Source of the DNA: JBEHWX01 sp048498995 | GTDB taxonomy: Bacteria; Bacteroidota; Ignavibacteria; OLB7 | Direction of reading: 5' to 3' | NCBI GenBank assembly: GCA_048498995.1 | Contig: JBEHWX010000069.1 | Location: forward strand, 1 to 32,404 | DNA length: 32,404 nucleotides | Part shown: positions 16,484 through 26,346 of the stretch, in pieces | Layout of the letters: each line of letters begins with the position of its first letter | Position numbering within the stretch: position 1 is the stretch's first letter | Program-made: the position numbers and the translations under genes | Notes under the pieces: generated by a model | Told to the model about the DNA's origin: nothing | The model's database searches: none | Seen by the model: only the letters and a program-made list of their open reading frames with translations

Positions 16484-16921
16484 CTAACCCTCGCCGGCCT
16501 GAGGTTCTTCGGCGGCCAACTCAACCGGCGGCGCCAGCGTGGTGAGCTGCGCGCTTCCACGGCGTGCATCATCCGGCCCCATGACCTGGCCCGATGTCAG
16601 CGTGCCCCTGTCCTTCCAATCCTGAACCAGCACGGCCCCATCCTGTTTCCAGCGGACATGGAGCTGGTAATCCTGCGTGGATTTGCCGGTATTCGTGAGA
16701 GCCACTGCCCACGTATTCAGGTCGTTCTCCAGTTCGTGGGGCAGGCCAAGCGCGTGCTCCCGTTTTCCGGAGCCTTGCCCTTTTCCCGAAAATGATCCGA
16801 TCGCATGATTGGCGTTCTGCTCGAACACGTAATTGTACAACCAGAGCACCGGCGATTCCGCCGTCACTTCGATTTCGACCGTAACCGGTCCGCCAGCCTT
16901 GTTGATAAAAACGACTGCCAT
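16484..16921 (-). CDS. Small protein of unrecognised family
   Basis: This 145-residue protein has no signal peptide or membrane segment and so is probably cytoplasmic. The N-terminal 120 residues look beta-rich (VTVEIEVTAESPVLWLYNYVF, TWAVALTNTGKSTQDYQLHVRW, AVLVQDWKDRGTLTSG) and may form one beta-sandwich. The last 20 residues are an acidic, Pro/Ala-rich tail. GAGGAG nine bases before ATG 16921 supports the start. It lies between a multi-pass membrane protein gene and a secreted protein gene, all on the same strand. The 20-bp motif at 17040-17059 lies 119 bases upstream. I do not recognise it. Confidence 0.8.
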   Translation of the reverse strand: MAVVFINKAGGPVTVEIEVTAESPVLWLYNYVFEQNANHAIGSFSGKGQGSGKREHALGLPHELENDLNTWAVALTNTGKSTQDYQLHVRWKQDGAVLVQDWKDRGTLTSGQVMGPDDARRGSAQLTTLAPPVELAAEEPQAGEG

Positions 16922-17039
16922 GACAATGTTCTCCTCTCGGATGATATGGATGTAGTTCGTTTGGCGAGGAAACGATGTCTGAAATCATCATCGCTCCTCG
17001 ATGACGTCTGCAACTTCGCCGTGATTCCTCAGCGCATTA

Positions 17040-17059
17040 CTGCGTAGGAACTACGTAGG
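17040..17059 (-). promoter_or_regulatory. Shared motif CCTAC-N7-CTACGYAG, copy A
   Basis: The minus strand reads CCTACGTAGTTCCTACGCAG, 119 bases before the start of the small gene. A related 20-mer, identical at 14 of 20 positions, lies 136 bases before the membrane protein gene of the same cassette (18552-18571). It could be a regulator-binding site. Confidence 0.5.
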
Positions 17060-17084
17060 CGCCGCGTGCCGAAATTGAGCGGTA

Positions 17085-18416
17085 TTACTGCGGCGGGGTC
17101 GGGAACTTGAACCCGATGTAGAGCCCCGAGCTTATTCCCATCAGGGTCAGGAGCGCGGTGCCCGGCTCCGGCATGCCGAGCGTCGTCACCACCTCCCAGA
17201 TGAAGAGGATGCCGATCACGAGCGTCCAGATCACGATCTGGAACCGGTGGAAGACGTAATTCCCATCCTTGTCGCTGAGAATGTCCTTCAGGAATGAGCG
17301 ATTCGGTGGTGGGCCCGGCTGAGACGCCAGGCGTTGCTCGATTTGTTCCAGATCCGTCGTCAGTGTGGCCTGACGGACCTGGTCGGCGACAGACAGCGGC
17401 TGGACCGCCTTCACTGTGTCTAGAACGTCCAACTCAGCGGTCAGCCTGACTTGTTGCTGCGCGAGCTCTGCCTTGCGGCGCTCGACGTTCTCCTGCTTGT
17501 TTGCATCGATGGCGATCGCGCTGAGCGCCGTGGCGGCACTGATCCCCATCAGCACGATGGCGCCCTCAGTAATCGTGTCCCAGACTCCAAGCGTGATGCG
17601 CAGCAGGAGAAACGAGAAGAGGATCAGAAAGAACCACCACGCCATCTGCGTCCTACCGAGACTGTATCGGGCCGGGGGGGGTGTGGTGGCCGGGGGAATC
17701 GGCGCTTGCACGTCCCGCAGGATGGTGGTGGTGCGTGCCAAAATGATGAATAGCGCCAGCGCCACGACGAAGATCACGCCGAACAGGATCGTCCAGGTTT
17801 GGTCATAGGTCACAAATAGCGTTGTATGTATGCTGTCACTATGTGGAATTGGAACCGCGTCGTTCAATATGTCCACCTGGAGACGCTCTCCTTTCCACTT
17901 GTTGTGGAGGCTGATCAACCGCTGCCAGGATTTTCGCGTGGAATCGGTCTCGGTGAGGATAAAGGTCACTTTGACTACAATCAGTGTATCCTTTGTCGTT
18001 GAATCCTTGGGTGTCGAATTCGAAGCCGTCGGTGCCGCCTTTGCCAGGCTCGTCGTTGTTGTATCCTTCAATCGTACTGGCAGTCCTGCTAGTCTGAATC
18101 CGTCCAGGACGAGCGTCAGCTTCGACGGGTCGAGCTTCTGAAGCATGGAATTGTCGGACACCGTGAGGAATACGCTGAACTCCTTTCCCAGCTGAGCCTC
18201 GCCATCGCATGTATCTATCTGAAGCGTGGGTGCCACGATGGGCGCAGGGGTTGATGCTGTTGCCGTGCCGGATGCAGGTGCCGTACCGGACGCGGGTGCC
18301 CCAACGGGTGTCGTAGTAGTGGTTTCGCTCATGGCCGTGCCGGCGAGGAACAGAGCCGCGAGCAATGTGAGCGTGGCGATGGCTCGTCGTTGCCACGAGC
18401 GTGGTGGGCGTGTCAT
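17085..18416 (-). CDS. Multi-pass membrane protein with internal duplication, unknown function
   Basis: This 443-residue protein has a signal peptide (about 10-30). A Thr/Ala/Pro-rich linker leads to an exported beta-rich domain at about 64-205. Membrane segments follow at about 207-226, 258-276, 283-301, 393-410 and 418-436, with a charged helical stretch at 305-365 that is probably cytoplasmic. Two gapless 39-residue blocks, 255-293 and 391-429, share R-x-Q-x3-W and end in LMGIS at the same spacing, so a two-helix hairpin has been duplicated. GGAG eight bases before ATG 18416 supports the start. It heads the cassette with the small and the secreted proteins, is A/T-richer than its surroundings, and has copy B of the shared motif upstream. 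I know of similar membrane proteins only as uncharacterised; no function is assigned. Confidence 0.85.
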   Translation of the reverse strand: MTRPPRSWQRRAIATLTLLAALFLAGTAMSETTTTTPVGAPASGTAPASGTATASTPAPIVAPTLQIDTCDGEAQLGKEFSVFLTVSDNSMLQKLDPSKLTLVLDGFRLAGLPVRLKDTTTTSLAKAAPTASNSTPKDSTTKDTLIVVKVTFILTETDSTRKSWQRLISLHNKWKGERLQVDILNDAVPIPHSDSIHTTLFVTYDQTWTILFGVIFVVALALFIILARTTTILRDVQAPIPPATTPPPARYSLGRTQMAWWFFLILFSFLLLRITLGVWDTITEGAIVLMGISAATALSAIAIDANKQENVERRKAELAQQQVRLTAELDVLDTVKAVQPLSVADQVRQATLTTDLEQIEQRLASQPGPPPNRSFLKDILSDKDGNYVFHRFQIVIWTLVIGILFIWEVVTTLGMPEPGTALLTLMGISSGLYIGFKFPTPPQ

Positions 18417-18551
18417 GATGATTGCTCCATGGTTGCTTGATGGAATCGCTCGACCGCGTGTCTCGATGGCGTCGCGAGCGGAAGGCTTGCCGCCTCTGCT
18501 GGTGCGCGTCGGTCGACGTGGGCAATCTCGGGGTGGGCGGTGATGAGGTCG

Positions 18552-18571
18552 CTACGTAGATACCTTGTAGG
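18552..18571 (-). promoter_or_regulatory. Shared motif CCTAC-N7-CTACGYAG, copy B
   Basis: The minus strand reads CCTACAAGGTATCTACGTAG, 136 bases upstream of the membrane protein start. It shares both CCTAC and CTACGYAG, with the same 7-base spacing, with copy A at 17040-17059. Confidence 0.5.
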
Positions 18572-18683
18572 CGGAAACGCCTCCATCCGGGAGTGGGGGA
18601 TTCTCCTCGTGATGTGAGCGGGCTTCGGGGACGACTGAACGTCCGGTGGATGCTGGTGGTGCGTGCTCCGGGCTCACATTCTC

Positions 18684-18714
18684 TTTGCCGTGTCGTCACG
18701 TATATCGCATTTTG
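18684..18714 (+). promoter_or_regulatory. Possible Bacteroidota-type promoter of the nuclease-like gene
   Basis: TTTG (18684-18687) is followed after exactly 19 bases by GCATTTTG (18707-18714). The second box matches TAnnTTTG at all but its first two bases. It lies 25 bases before ATG 18739 in a locally A/T-rich stretch. Confidence 0.35.
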
Positions 18715-18738
18715 CCGGCTTCACTACATCTGGATGAC

Positions 18739-19971
18739 ATGAAGCTGTTCACTACGATCCCACTCCTGGCGATCGCGGCCGCGACCGCGCTTGCCCAACC
18801 GACGACGACGCTCCGCGTCTGCACCTACAACGTCCTCAACTTCGGCGACAACGATTCCGACCGGTACGAATCGCTCCGGAAGGTCATGACCGCCGTCCAC
18901 CCCGACATTCTCGTCACGCAGCGGATGAACGGCGCCGATGGAGCCGCGAACTTTCTCGATCAGGTGATGGTTCCCGCCCTCGGTGGCGGATATGATGTCA
19001 GCTTTACCGATGGCCCCGACACCGACAACGGGTTCTATTACGACTCGACCAAGGTTCGTCTGGTGCGCCACACGGTGATTCCGCTCGGACTCCGCCAGCT
19101 CGATCGCTGGACCGTGCTCGTGAGCGCCACCGGCGATACGCTCGATGTCTATGGCGTGCACCTGAAGGCCGGCGACGCGCCCGAGGACGCGTCGCGACGC
19201 GACACAGCCGCGGCATCGATCAGGATCGACGCGGTCGCGCTTCCGGCAACGCATCATTACCTGCTGGCTGGCACGCTCAACGCGTATGCAAGCACCGACA
19301 CCGCGTACTGGCTTCTCACGCGCCCCGATCAGTTCGGTGGCCAGTTCCTCGATCCGACGTTGTCGACCGGGAAGTGGCACGGCGACGCCTCCTTCGCCGC
19401 GCTCCACACGCAGTCCCCTCGCGGCAGCTCCAGCGAGGCGGCGACCGGCGGCGGCATGAACGACCGGTTCGACTTCGTGCTCGTCTCGCCGTCGCTGATG
19501 AGCCTCGTGGGGACCGACAACGTGCTCCCGTCGAGCTATTCCGCCTTCGGCAACGACGGCGCTCATTTCGGCGACTCGATCAACCACGCGCCGAACAGCG
19601 CGGTGTCCATGGAGATCGCGCAGGCACTGCACGACGCGGCCGATCATCTGCCGGTCTACGTGGATATCCGGTTCACCGGCGAGGCTTCCGGCGTGGCGCG
19701 TGGGGTCGCAGATGCCGCCTCGGAGCTGCGCGTCGAGCCGATGCCGGCCACCGACCATCTGCGCGTCCGCTACGGCCTGGATCGTCCGTCCGATGTGACG
19801 CTCCGCCTGGTCGACCGGCTCGGCAAGGAAGTGCTGCGCCACGATCTTCCGGCCGCCTCGGGGCGGGCCGCGCTCGACCTGGACGTGTCGGGCATCGGCG
19901 CCGGACTCTATCTGCTGGAGCTGCGCACCGCCACGACGGTCCGCTCGCTGCCGGCGGTGATCGTGAAGTGA
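18739..19971 (+). CDS. T9SS-exported endonuclease/exonuclease/phosphatase-fold protein, probably inactive
   Basis: This 410-residue protein has a signal peptide (KLFTTIPLLAIAAATALAQ). An EEP-fold domain at about 25-335 follows: TYNVLNF, YGVHLKAG with His141, DRFDFVLVSP and ADHLPVYVDI near the end. The C-terminal T9SS sorting tail runs from about 340 (PMPATDHLRVRYGLD, LRLVDRLGKEVLRHDL, GIGAGLYLLELRT). Two metal-site positions are changed. The Glu normally in the QE of DIxVxQE is Arg62 (DILVTQRMNG), and the Asp of GDFN is Thr179 (LAGTLNAYAST). The fold is therefore kept while the phosphodiesterase centre looks broken, suggesting a surface binding protein. The start is ATG 18739, directly before the signal peptide. 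It diverges from the cassette at 17085-18416. Confidence 0.85.
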   Translation: MKLFTTIPLLAIAAATALAQPTTTLRVCTYNVLNFGDNDSDRYESLRKVMTAVHPDILVTQRMNGADGAANFLDQVMVPALGGGYDVSFTDGPDTDNGFYYDSTKVRLVRHTVIPLGLRQLDRWTVLVSATGDTLDVYGVHLKAGDAPEDASRRDTAAASIRIDAVALPATHHYLLAGTLNAYASTDTAYWLLTRPDQFGGQFLDPTLSTGKWHGDASFAALHTQSPRGSSSEAATGGGMNDRFDFVLVSPSLMSLVGTDNVLPSSYSAFGNDGAHFGDSINHAPNSAVSMEIAQALHDAADHLPVYVDIRFTGEASGVARGVADAASELRVEPMPATDHLRVRYGLDRPSDVTLRLVDRLGKEVLRHDLPAASGRAALDLDVSGIGAGLYLLELRTATTVRSLPAVIVK

Positions 19972-20000
19972 GCGAACGACTATCGTGACGATGAACAAGT

Positions 20001-20027
20001 GGAGGGGCGTTCAACGAGTGCCCCTCC
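20001..20027 (+). terminator. Hairpin after the nuclease-like gene
   Basis: The arms GGAGGGGC and GCCCCTCC are perfect, 30 bases past the stop at 19971. The left arm continues into GGGGCGTTCAA, the same 11-mer found in the array at 1-209, so this may be a diverged copy of that palindrome serving as a terminator. Confidence 0.55.
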
Positions 20028-20598
20028 GCCGTTTCGAGCCGGTACCGGGAAGGCCCGGAGGATCTTCAATGTGAGTATGTGGCGGAAGAAATATGTCGTG
20101 GCGGCGCGGTCACGGACGATCGTCGTAACGAAGCAGGGCCGTATAGTCGCTGCCGTGAAGCTTTGTCGAGTTCCATCACATTTCCCGTGGGGCTGGGCGG
20201 GCACAGGGGCCCGCCCCTACACCCGACCGGTTTGCGATGTCCGAGCCGTCCGCGTCGAGGTCGCCATGGTGCGCATGATTCCTCGTGATCGTTCCGCATC
20301 GATCCCCGTTCGGGCGGCCCCTCTCGGAAGCAGTTGCGCGATGTGAACCCGCCCGCCATACACGGCCGCGATGGCTCCCGATTTCCGCCACCGCGCTCCC
20401 CGATCGCGCGGATGCGGTCACATGATGATCTCGATCTCCACCTCGATCACGCCGCCGTCCATTATCTTCTCGAGCTGACCCGATCGGACGTGCCGGAAAC
20501 ACCTTGGGAAATATCCCCTGGAGGTGATGGCCGATCCACGCGGGGCGGCCACGGACATGCGATCGATATCGGCATATCAACCCCAATCAGGAGCAGCA
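20028..20598. other. Non-coding stretch with one GC-rich hairpin
   Basis: I see no convincing gene here. The open frames on both strands are Arg/Pro/Gly-rich and protein-unlike. GGGCGGGC (20195-20202) and GCCCGCCC (20209-20216) form a perfect 8-bp stem around ACAGGG. AGGAG at 20589-20593 belongs to the next gene. The stretch may contain decayed sequence. Confidence 0.5.
20195..20216. repeat. REP-like GC-rich palindrome
   Basis: A perfect inverted repeat GGGCGGGC-ACAGGG-GCCCGCCC is followed by CCTAC. It is isolated in a gene-free stretch and resembles short dispersed intergenic palindromes found in many high-GC genomes. Confidence 0.55.
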
Positions 20599-21114
20599 AT
20601 GGCGTCGAACGGCATACCCCACGCGGGCATCACGCCGCAGGATCTCGTCTTCACGCGCACGTTCAACGCGCCGGTGGAGCGGCTCTGGAAAGCGTGGACG
20701 GAACCGGAGTATGTGATGCAATGGTGGGGGCCCAATCACTTCACCGCGCCGAGCGCCGAGATGGATGTTCGTGAGGGAGGAACCTCGCTCGTCTGCATGC
20801 GTGCCTCGAAGGAGTTCGGCGGCCAGGATTTCTACAGTACCTGGACCTACGAGCGGATCGTGCCGATGGAGCGCATCGACTACATCCACAACCTCGCCGA
20901 CAGCGCCGGCAACAAGATCGATCCCGCCTCGGTCGGCATGCCGCCGGAGTTTCCCGTGGATCAACTTCACGTCGTCACCTTCCGTCCGCTCGATGGCGGC
21001 CGCACGGAGCTGACGGTGACCGAGCGGGGATGGATGCCGGGGCAGATGATGGAGATGTCCCGCATGGGCATGGAACAATGCCTCGACAAGATGGCCGCCG
21101 CGGTGGAGCAGTAG
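20599..21114 (+). CDS. SRPBCC/AHSA1-family protein
   Basis: This 171-residue protein has the START-like SRPBCC fold, a hydrophobic cavity that binds small molecules or partner proteins in the cytoplasm. The family pattern is clear. It begins VFTRTFNAPVERLWKAWTEP, continues MQWWGPNHFT and STWTYERIVPMERIDYIH, and ends with an amphipathic helix (GMEQCLDKMAAAV). AGGAG five bases before ATG 20599 supports the start. It is the first of seven plus-strand genes in an accessory block. A second SRPBCC gene of the same block (23015-23584) is coupled to an ArsR regulator. The function of this family is often detoxification-related, but no substrate can be inferred. Confidence 0.9.
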   Translation: MASNGIPHAGITPQDLVFTRTFNAPVERLWKAWTEPEYVMQWWGPNHFTAPSAEMDVREGGTSLVCMRASKEFGGQDFYSTWTYERIVPMERIDYIHNLADSAGNKIDPASVGMPPEFPVDQLHVVTFRPLDGGRTELTVTERGWMPGQMMEMSRMGMEQCLDKMAAAVEQ

Positions 21115-21317
21115 GAACGATCCGCCGCGCAATCCCGCTCAATCATTCAGCGAGGTGTCATCGTGCGGAGATCGGGTTGCACGCTTCCGATCTCCGGAGA
21201 AGTGCTCTTCGGTTGCCGATGGCGATCCTCCGGCATGACGGCCCGCCCCCACGTACGTTTGCCCGCTTCGATTTCCGCGCGGTCGCCCGGCCGCGCGATC
21301 ATTCAGGGAGATATACC

Positions 21318-21689
21318 ATGTCGGACGATCCGATTCTCGAGCGGGAGGCGGAGCTTCGCCGCGCGATGATGACCAACGACGTCGAGGCGCTCGAACGCCT
21401 GCTGGACGATGATCTCTTCTTCACCGCGCTGGACGGATCGGTGATCGGCAAGCAGTGGGATCTGGACGCGCACCGCGCGCGCCGGCTCCGGCTCACCTCG
21501 ATCGAGCCGAGCGACTGGCACATAACTCGTTCCGAGGAGGTGGCGGTGGTAAGTGTCCGGATGGACATTCGGGGAACGTGGGATGGCGGCCCGGCCGACG
21601 GCGCGCTCCGGTATACCCGTGTCTGGCGCCTCCGTCCGGATGGATGGAGGATCGTGGCCGGACACATGAGCATGATTCAGGAGCAGTGA
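21318..21689 (+). CDS. NTF2-like (SnoaL/DUF4440-type) protein
   Basis: This 123-residue protein has the length and layout of the NTF2-like superfamily. An N-terminal helix pair (ILEREAELRRAMMTNDVEALERLLDD) is followed by LFFTALDGSVIGKQWDL and then antiparallel strands (VAVVSVRMDIRGTWDG, ALRYTRVWRLRPDGWRIVAGHMS). Such proteins form small cone-shaped binding pockets. Some are enzymes and many only bind ligands. GGGAG seven bases before ATG 21318 supports the start. The stop shares one base with the ATG of the methyltransferase gene (TGATG), so the two are probably translated together. No catalytic residues can be assigned by eye. Confidence 0.85.
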   Translation: MSDDPILEREAELRRAMMTNDVEALERLLDDDLFFTALDGSVIGKQWDLDAHRARRLRLTSIEPSDWHITRSEEVAVVSVRMDIRGTWDGGPADGALRYTRVWRLRPDGWRIVAGHMSMIQEQ

Positions 21690-22444
21690 TGCAGCAGATC
21701 GATTATGATAGCGTGGCCGAGCTGTACGACGCCTATGTCACGGCCGATTTCGACGTCCCCTTCTTCCTCGCCGAGTGCGAGGGGGTGAAGGGACCGGTGC
21801 TGGAATTGACCTCCGGGACCGGGCGGCTCTCCGTCCGGCTTGCCGAGGCGGGCGTCGACCTCACCTGCGTGGATGCGTCGCGGGGGATGCTGGATGTGCT
21901 GGCGCGGAAGCTTGCCGAGCGTGGCCTGACCGCGCATCTGCTCCAGGCCGACATGTGCGCGCTCGATCAGCCGGGGGAGTTCGATCTGGTGCTTCTGCCG
22001 TTCCAGTCGTTCATGGAGATCATCGGCGCCGATCGACAGCGGGAGGTGCTCGAGCGGGTGTTCGCGGCGTTGAAGCCGGGCGGGCGCTTCATCTGCACCA
22101 TGCACAACCCCACGATCCGTCGCGTTCACGTGGACGGAGCGCTCCGCGCCGTGGGAGCATTCCCATATGAGGGAGGGAGCCTCGTGGTCTCCGGCTACGA
22201 GCAGGGAGGGCATCCGGTGGTCTCGCGGATGCAGTTCTTCGAGCACTTTGGCGCCGACGGACTTCTCCGCTGGAAACGGATGCTCCCGATGGAGTTCGAG
22301 ATGGTGGAGCGGGAAGACTTCGAGGAGATGGCGCTCGACGCAGGCTACACGATCGCCGGGACGTACGGCAATTACGATCGCTCCGAGCTCGACCCGGCCA
22401 CCAGTCCGGTGATGATCTGGATGCTCGAGAAGCGGGGGAAGTAG
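21689..22444 (+). CDS. Class I SAM-dependent methyltransferase
   Basis: This 251-residue protein belongs to the Rossmann-fold methyltransferases. It starts with the common cap YDSVAELYDAY. Motif I follows at about 36-50 (VLELTSGTGRLSVRLAEAG, with Thr-Ser in place of the usual Gly-cluster start). Motif II is LTCVDAS, then LLQADMCALD, FDLVLLPFQSFMEI and LKPGGRFICTMHNP (post-I and motif III-like). It transfers a methyl group from S-adenosylmethionine to an unknown, probably small, acceptor. AGGAG five bases before ATG 21689 lies inside the end of the NTF2-like gene, and the TGATG junction indicates coupling. A small GC hairpin follows the stop. Confidence 0.9.
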   Translation: MQQIDYDSVAELYDAYVTADFDVPFFLAECEGVKGPVLELTSGTGRLSVRLAEAGVDLTCVDASRGMLDVLARKLAERGLTAHLLQADMCALDQPGEFDLVLLPFQSFMEIIGADRQREVLERVFAALKPGGRFICTMHNPTIRRVHVDGALRAVGAFPYEGGSLVVSGYEQGGHPVVSRMQFFEHFGADGLLRWKRMLPMEFEMVEREDFEEMALDAGYTIAGTYGNYDRSELDPATSPVMIWMLEKRGK

Positions 22445-22468
22445 GAGCACCGTCCGGAGGTGCGCGAC

Positions 22469-22486
22469 GCGGCCTCTTGTGGCCGC
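22469..22486 (+). terminator. Short hairpin after the methyltransferase gene
   Basis: GCGGCC and GGCCGC pair around TCTTGT, 24 bases past the stop at 22444. There is no T run, so its strength as a terminator is uncertain. Confidence 0.4.
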
Positions 22487-22552
22487 CCCCTCGGTTGTCG
22501 CGATCGGATGGGCACCCGCCGATGAGCGCACGATCGGCTGTCACCGTACTCG

Positions 22553-22605
22553 GAAGAGCGCACGCTGAAGACGTGCGCCTACCAAGGTGCGCCTACCAAG
22601 GTGCG
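22553..22605. repeat. Left copy of a 31-bp inverted repeat plus 14-bp tandem units
   Basis: Bases 22553-22583 are the exact reverse complement of 26205-26235. The core is a hairpin GCGCACG-CTGAAGA-CGTGCGC. Its right end runs into two exact 14-bp copies of GTGCGCCTACCAAG (22573-22586 and 22587-22600) and the start of a third. Related 14-mers flank the other copy. It could be a REP element or the end of a non-autonomous mobile unit. Confidence 0.8.
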
Positions 22606-22644
22606 TTGGTCGGTGCTCTTTTTTCGTTGTACATGCCTTGGAGA

Positions 22645-22669
22645 GTATATGCAGTTTGGGGTATATTAG
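22645..22669 (+). promoter_or_regulatory. A/T-rich promoter/operator region of the ArsR gene
   Basis: The hexamer GTATAT occurs at 22645-22650 and 22661-22666, 16 bases apart, immediately before ATG 22674. TATATTAG at 22662-22669 differs from TAnnTTTG at one position, but it is too near the start codon for a normal leader. ArsR proteins usually repress their own promoters, so this is a likely operator. Confidence 0.4.
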
Positions 22670-22673
22670 CCGC

Positions 22674-23018
22674 ATGGAATCAGTGTTCGAAATTATCGCG
22701 GAGCCGAACCGTCGCGCGATATTGAGTCTGCTGGCGGCATCCCAGCAGTCGGTCGGGGAGATCGAGCGTCAGTTGCACATGTCGCAGCCGACCGTGTCGA
22801 AGCACCTCCGGGTGCTGCGCGAGGCCGGCTTCGTCGAGTCCACGGTGGACGCGCAGCGCCGTCTCTACCGGCTGAAGCCGGGGCCGCTTCAGGAGGTCGA
22901 TGCCTGGCTGGCGCAGTTCCGTCGGTTCTGGTCGGCTCACGTGGATGCTCTCGAACGCCACCTGGATACCATGGATCAAGAAACTCCAACCAGAAAGAAG
23001 ACAAGGAGAAAGCAATGA
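22674..23018 (+). CDS. ArsR-family transcriptional regulator
   Basis: This 114-residue winged-helix repressor starts ESVFEIIAEPNRRAILSLL, typical of ArsR regulators. The recognition helix region is MSQPTVSKHLRVLREAGFV at about 41-59, followed by the wing STVDAQRRLYRL and a C-terminal dimer helix. There are no cysteines at the metal-binding positions, so it is the metal-independent type usually found beside SRPBCC genes. Its stop overlaps the start of the SRPBCC gene as ATGA, so the two are co-translated. The likely role is repression of its own operon until a ligand, perhaps held by the SRPBCC partner, is present. ATG 22674 lies five bases past an A/T-rich operator-like segment, so the transcript may be nearly leaderless. 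Confidence 0.93.
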   Translation: MESVFEIIAEPNRRAILSLLAASQQSVGEIERQLHMSQPTVSKHLRVLREAGFVESTVDAQRRLYRLKPGPLQEVDAWLAQFRRFWSAHVDALERHLDTMDQETPTRKKTRRKQ

Positions 23019-23584
23019 GCGATCGCGAGCAGTACAGACCGGGGCCGGCCAGCGGCGCGCATGTCGAGAAGGAGGGGGAAAACTGGACGCTCGTTCTCGT
23101 CCGGGAGCTGCGCCACGCGCCGGAGAAGGTCTGGCGCGCGCTGACCGATCCGGAGCATCTGCGCGAGTGGGCCCCGTTCGATGCCGACGGAAGCCTTGAC
23201 ACGACCGGCGCCACGGTGAAATTCACCACCGTGGGAGCTCCCACCGAGCACGTCACCGAAACGACTGTGACGCGCGCCGAGTCGCCCAAGGTGCTCGAGT
23301 ACACTTGGGGAGGGAATGCCATGCGGTGGGAGCTGGAGGAGACCGGCGGCGGCACGCGCCTGACGCTCTGGCACAACATCGATCGCCCCTACATCGCGAT
23401 GGGAGCCGCCGGCTGGCACATCGCCCTCGACGTGCTGGGCCGCCTTCTGGATGGCGCGCCGATCGGCCGCATCGTCGGCTCCGAGGCGATGAAGTTCGGC
23501 TGGCCTCAGCTCAACGCGGAATACTCCCGGCAGTTCGGCGTCGAGATGCCCAGCTGGGCCCCCGAGGCCGCTCCGGAGTCGTAA
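23015..23584 (+). CDS. SRPBCC/AHSA1-family protein coupled to ArsR
   Basis: This 189-residue START-like protein has the AHSA1 pattern: LVRELRHAPEKVWRALTDPEHLREWAPFD, then VTETTVTRAESPKVLEYTWG, MRWELEETGGGTRLTLWHNI and a long C-terminal helix near GAAGWHIALDVLGRLLDG. It presumably binds a hydrophobic small molecule in the cytoplasm. It begins at ATG 23015 within the last codons of the ArsR gene (ATGA overlap), the standard ArsR-SRPBCC pairing. A long hairpin about 70 bases past the stop ends the unit before the UvrA-like gene. It is only distantly similar to the SRPBCC protein at 20599. Confidence 0.93.
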   Translation: MSDREQYRPGPASGAHVEKEGENWTLVLVRELRHAPEKVWRALTDPEHLREWAPFDADGSLDTTGATVKFTTVGAPTEHVTETTVTRAESPKVLEYTWGGNAMRWELEETGGGTRLTLWHNIDRPYIAMGAAGWHIALDVLGRLLDGAPIGRIVGSEAMKFGWPQLNAEYSRQFGVEMPSWAPEAAPES

Positions 23585-23650
23585 TCGCCGCGGCGCGCTC
23601 CATCTCGCGATCATCGTCTCGGGATCATCGCAACATCCGCTGATACAGGT

Positions 23651-23699
23651 CGGCCCCATGGAACCGGACAGTTCGCATCTGTCCCGTTTCATGGGGCCG
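23651..23699 (+). terminator. Long hairpin after the ArsR-SRPBCC operon
   Basis: The arms 23651-23671 and 23679-23699 pair over about 20 positions. CGGCCCCATG pairs with CATGGGGCCG, then four pairs including one G-T and one mismatch, then GGACAG with CTGTCC, around a seven-base loop TTCGCAT. No T run follows. It may be a terminator or a protein-binding dyad. Confidence 0.6.
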
Positions 23700-23869
23700 T
23701 CCGTCGTGTGTACCTTGAGCGGATTGTTCCGTCCGGCAACGCGCGTTCCCCATCCTCCCGGGCCGGGCGCGCGTTATCATGTCATGACGTGCGCGGATCT
23801 CCGCCGTGTCGTCCAGCCTCCGATCTTCCCGTTCCGCCAGCATCAATCCATCGAACCATGCAGGAAGCC

Positions 23870-26116
<2,247 letters not shown>

Positions 26117-26169
26117 TCGGCGCCGAGCATCAACCCCGCTCGATGCGTGGGCAGATCTCCGCGCGAATC

Positions 26170-26235
26170 GCGCGACGGTAACCGCGCGACGGTGGCCGCA
26201 CGACGGTAGGCGCACGTCTTCAGCGTGCGCTCTTC
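26170..26235. repeat. Right copy of the 31-bp inverted repeat plus three 14-bp units
   Basis: Three 14-bp units run from 26170 to 26211 (GCGCGACGGTAACC, GCGCGACGGTGGCC, GCACGACGGTAGGC). They lead into 26205-26235, the exact reverse complement of 22553-22583. The 14-mers resemble the reversed units beside the left copy (GGTAGGCGCAC is shared). Confidence 0.8.
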
Positions 26236-26346
26236 GGCCGACAACACGGCGGAGCGCCCGTACAGCGCGTATATGTTGCGCGCGGGCGGAGCGTCCATAT
26301 CGAGCATTCGTATCTCACATCAGGCGTTCTTGTCCATACCTCTCCT

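Noticed and set aside
19999..20346. Possible small plus-strand gene after the nuclease-like gene
   Set aside because: It begins inside a hairpin, has no Shine-Dalgarno, and its translation is basic and low in structure with no family resemblance.
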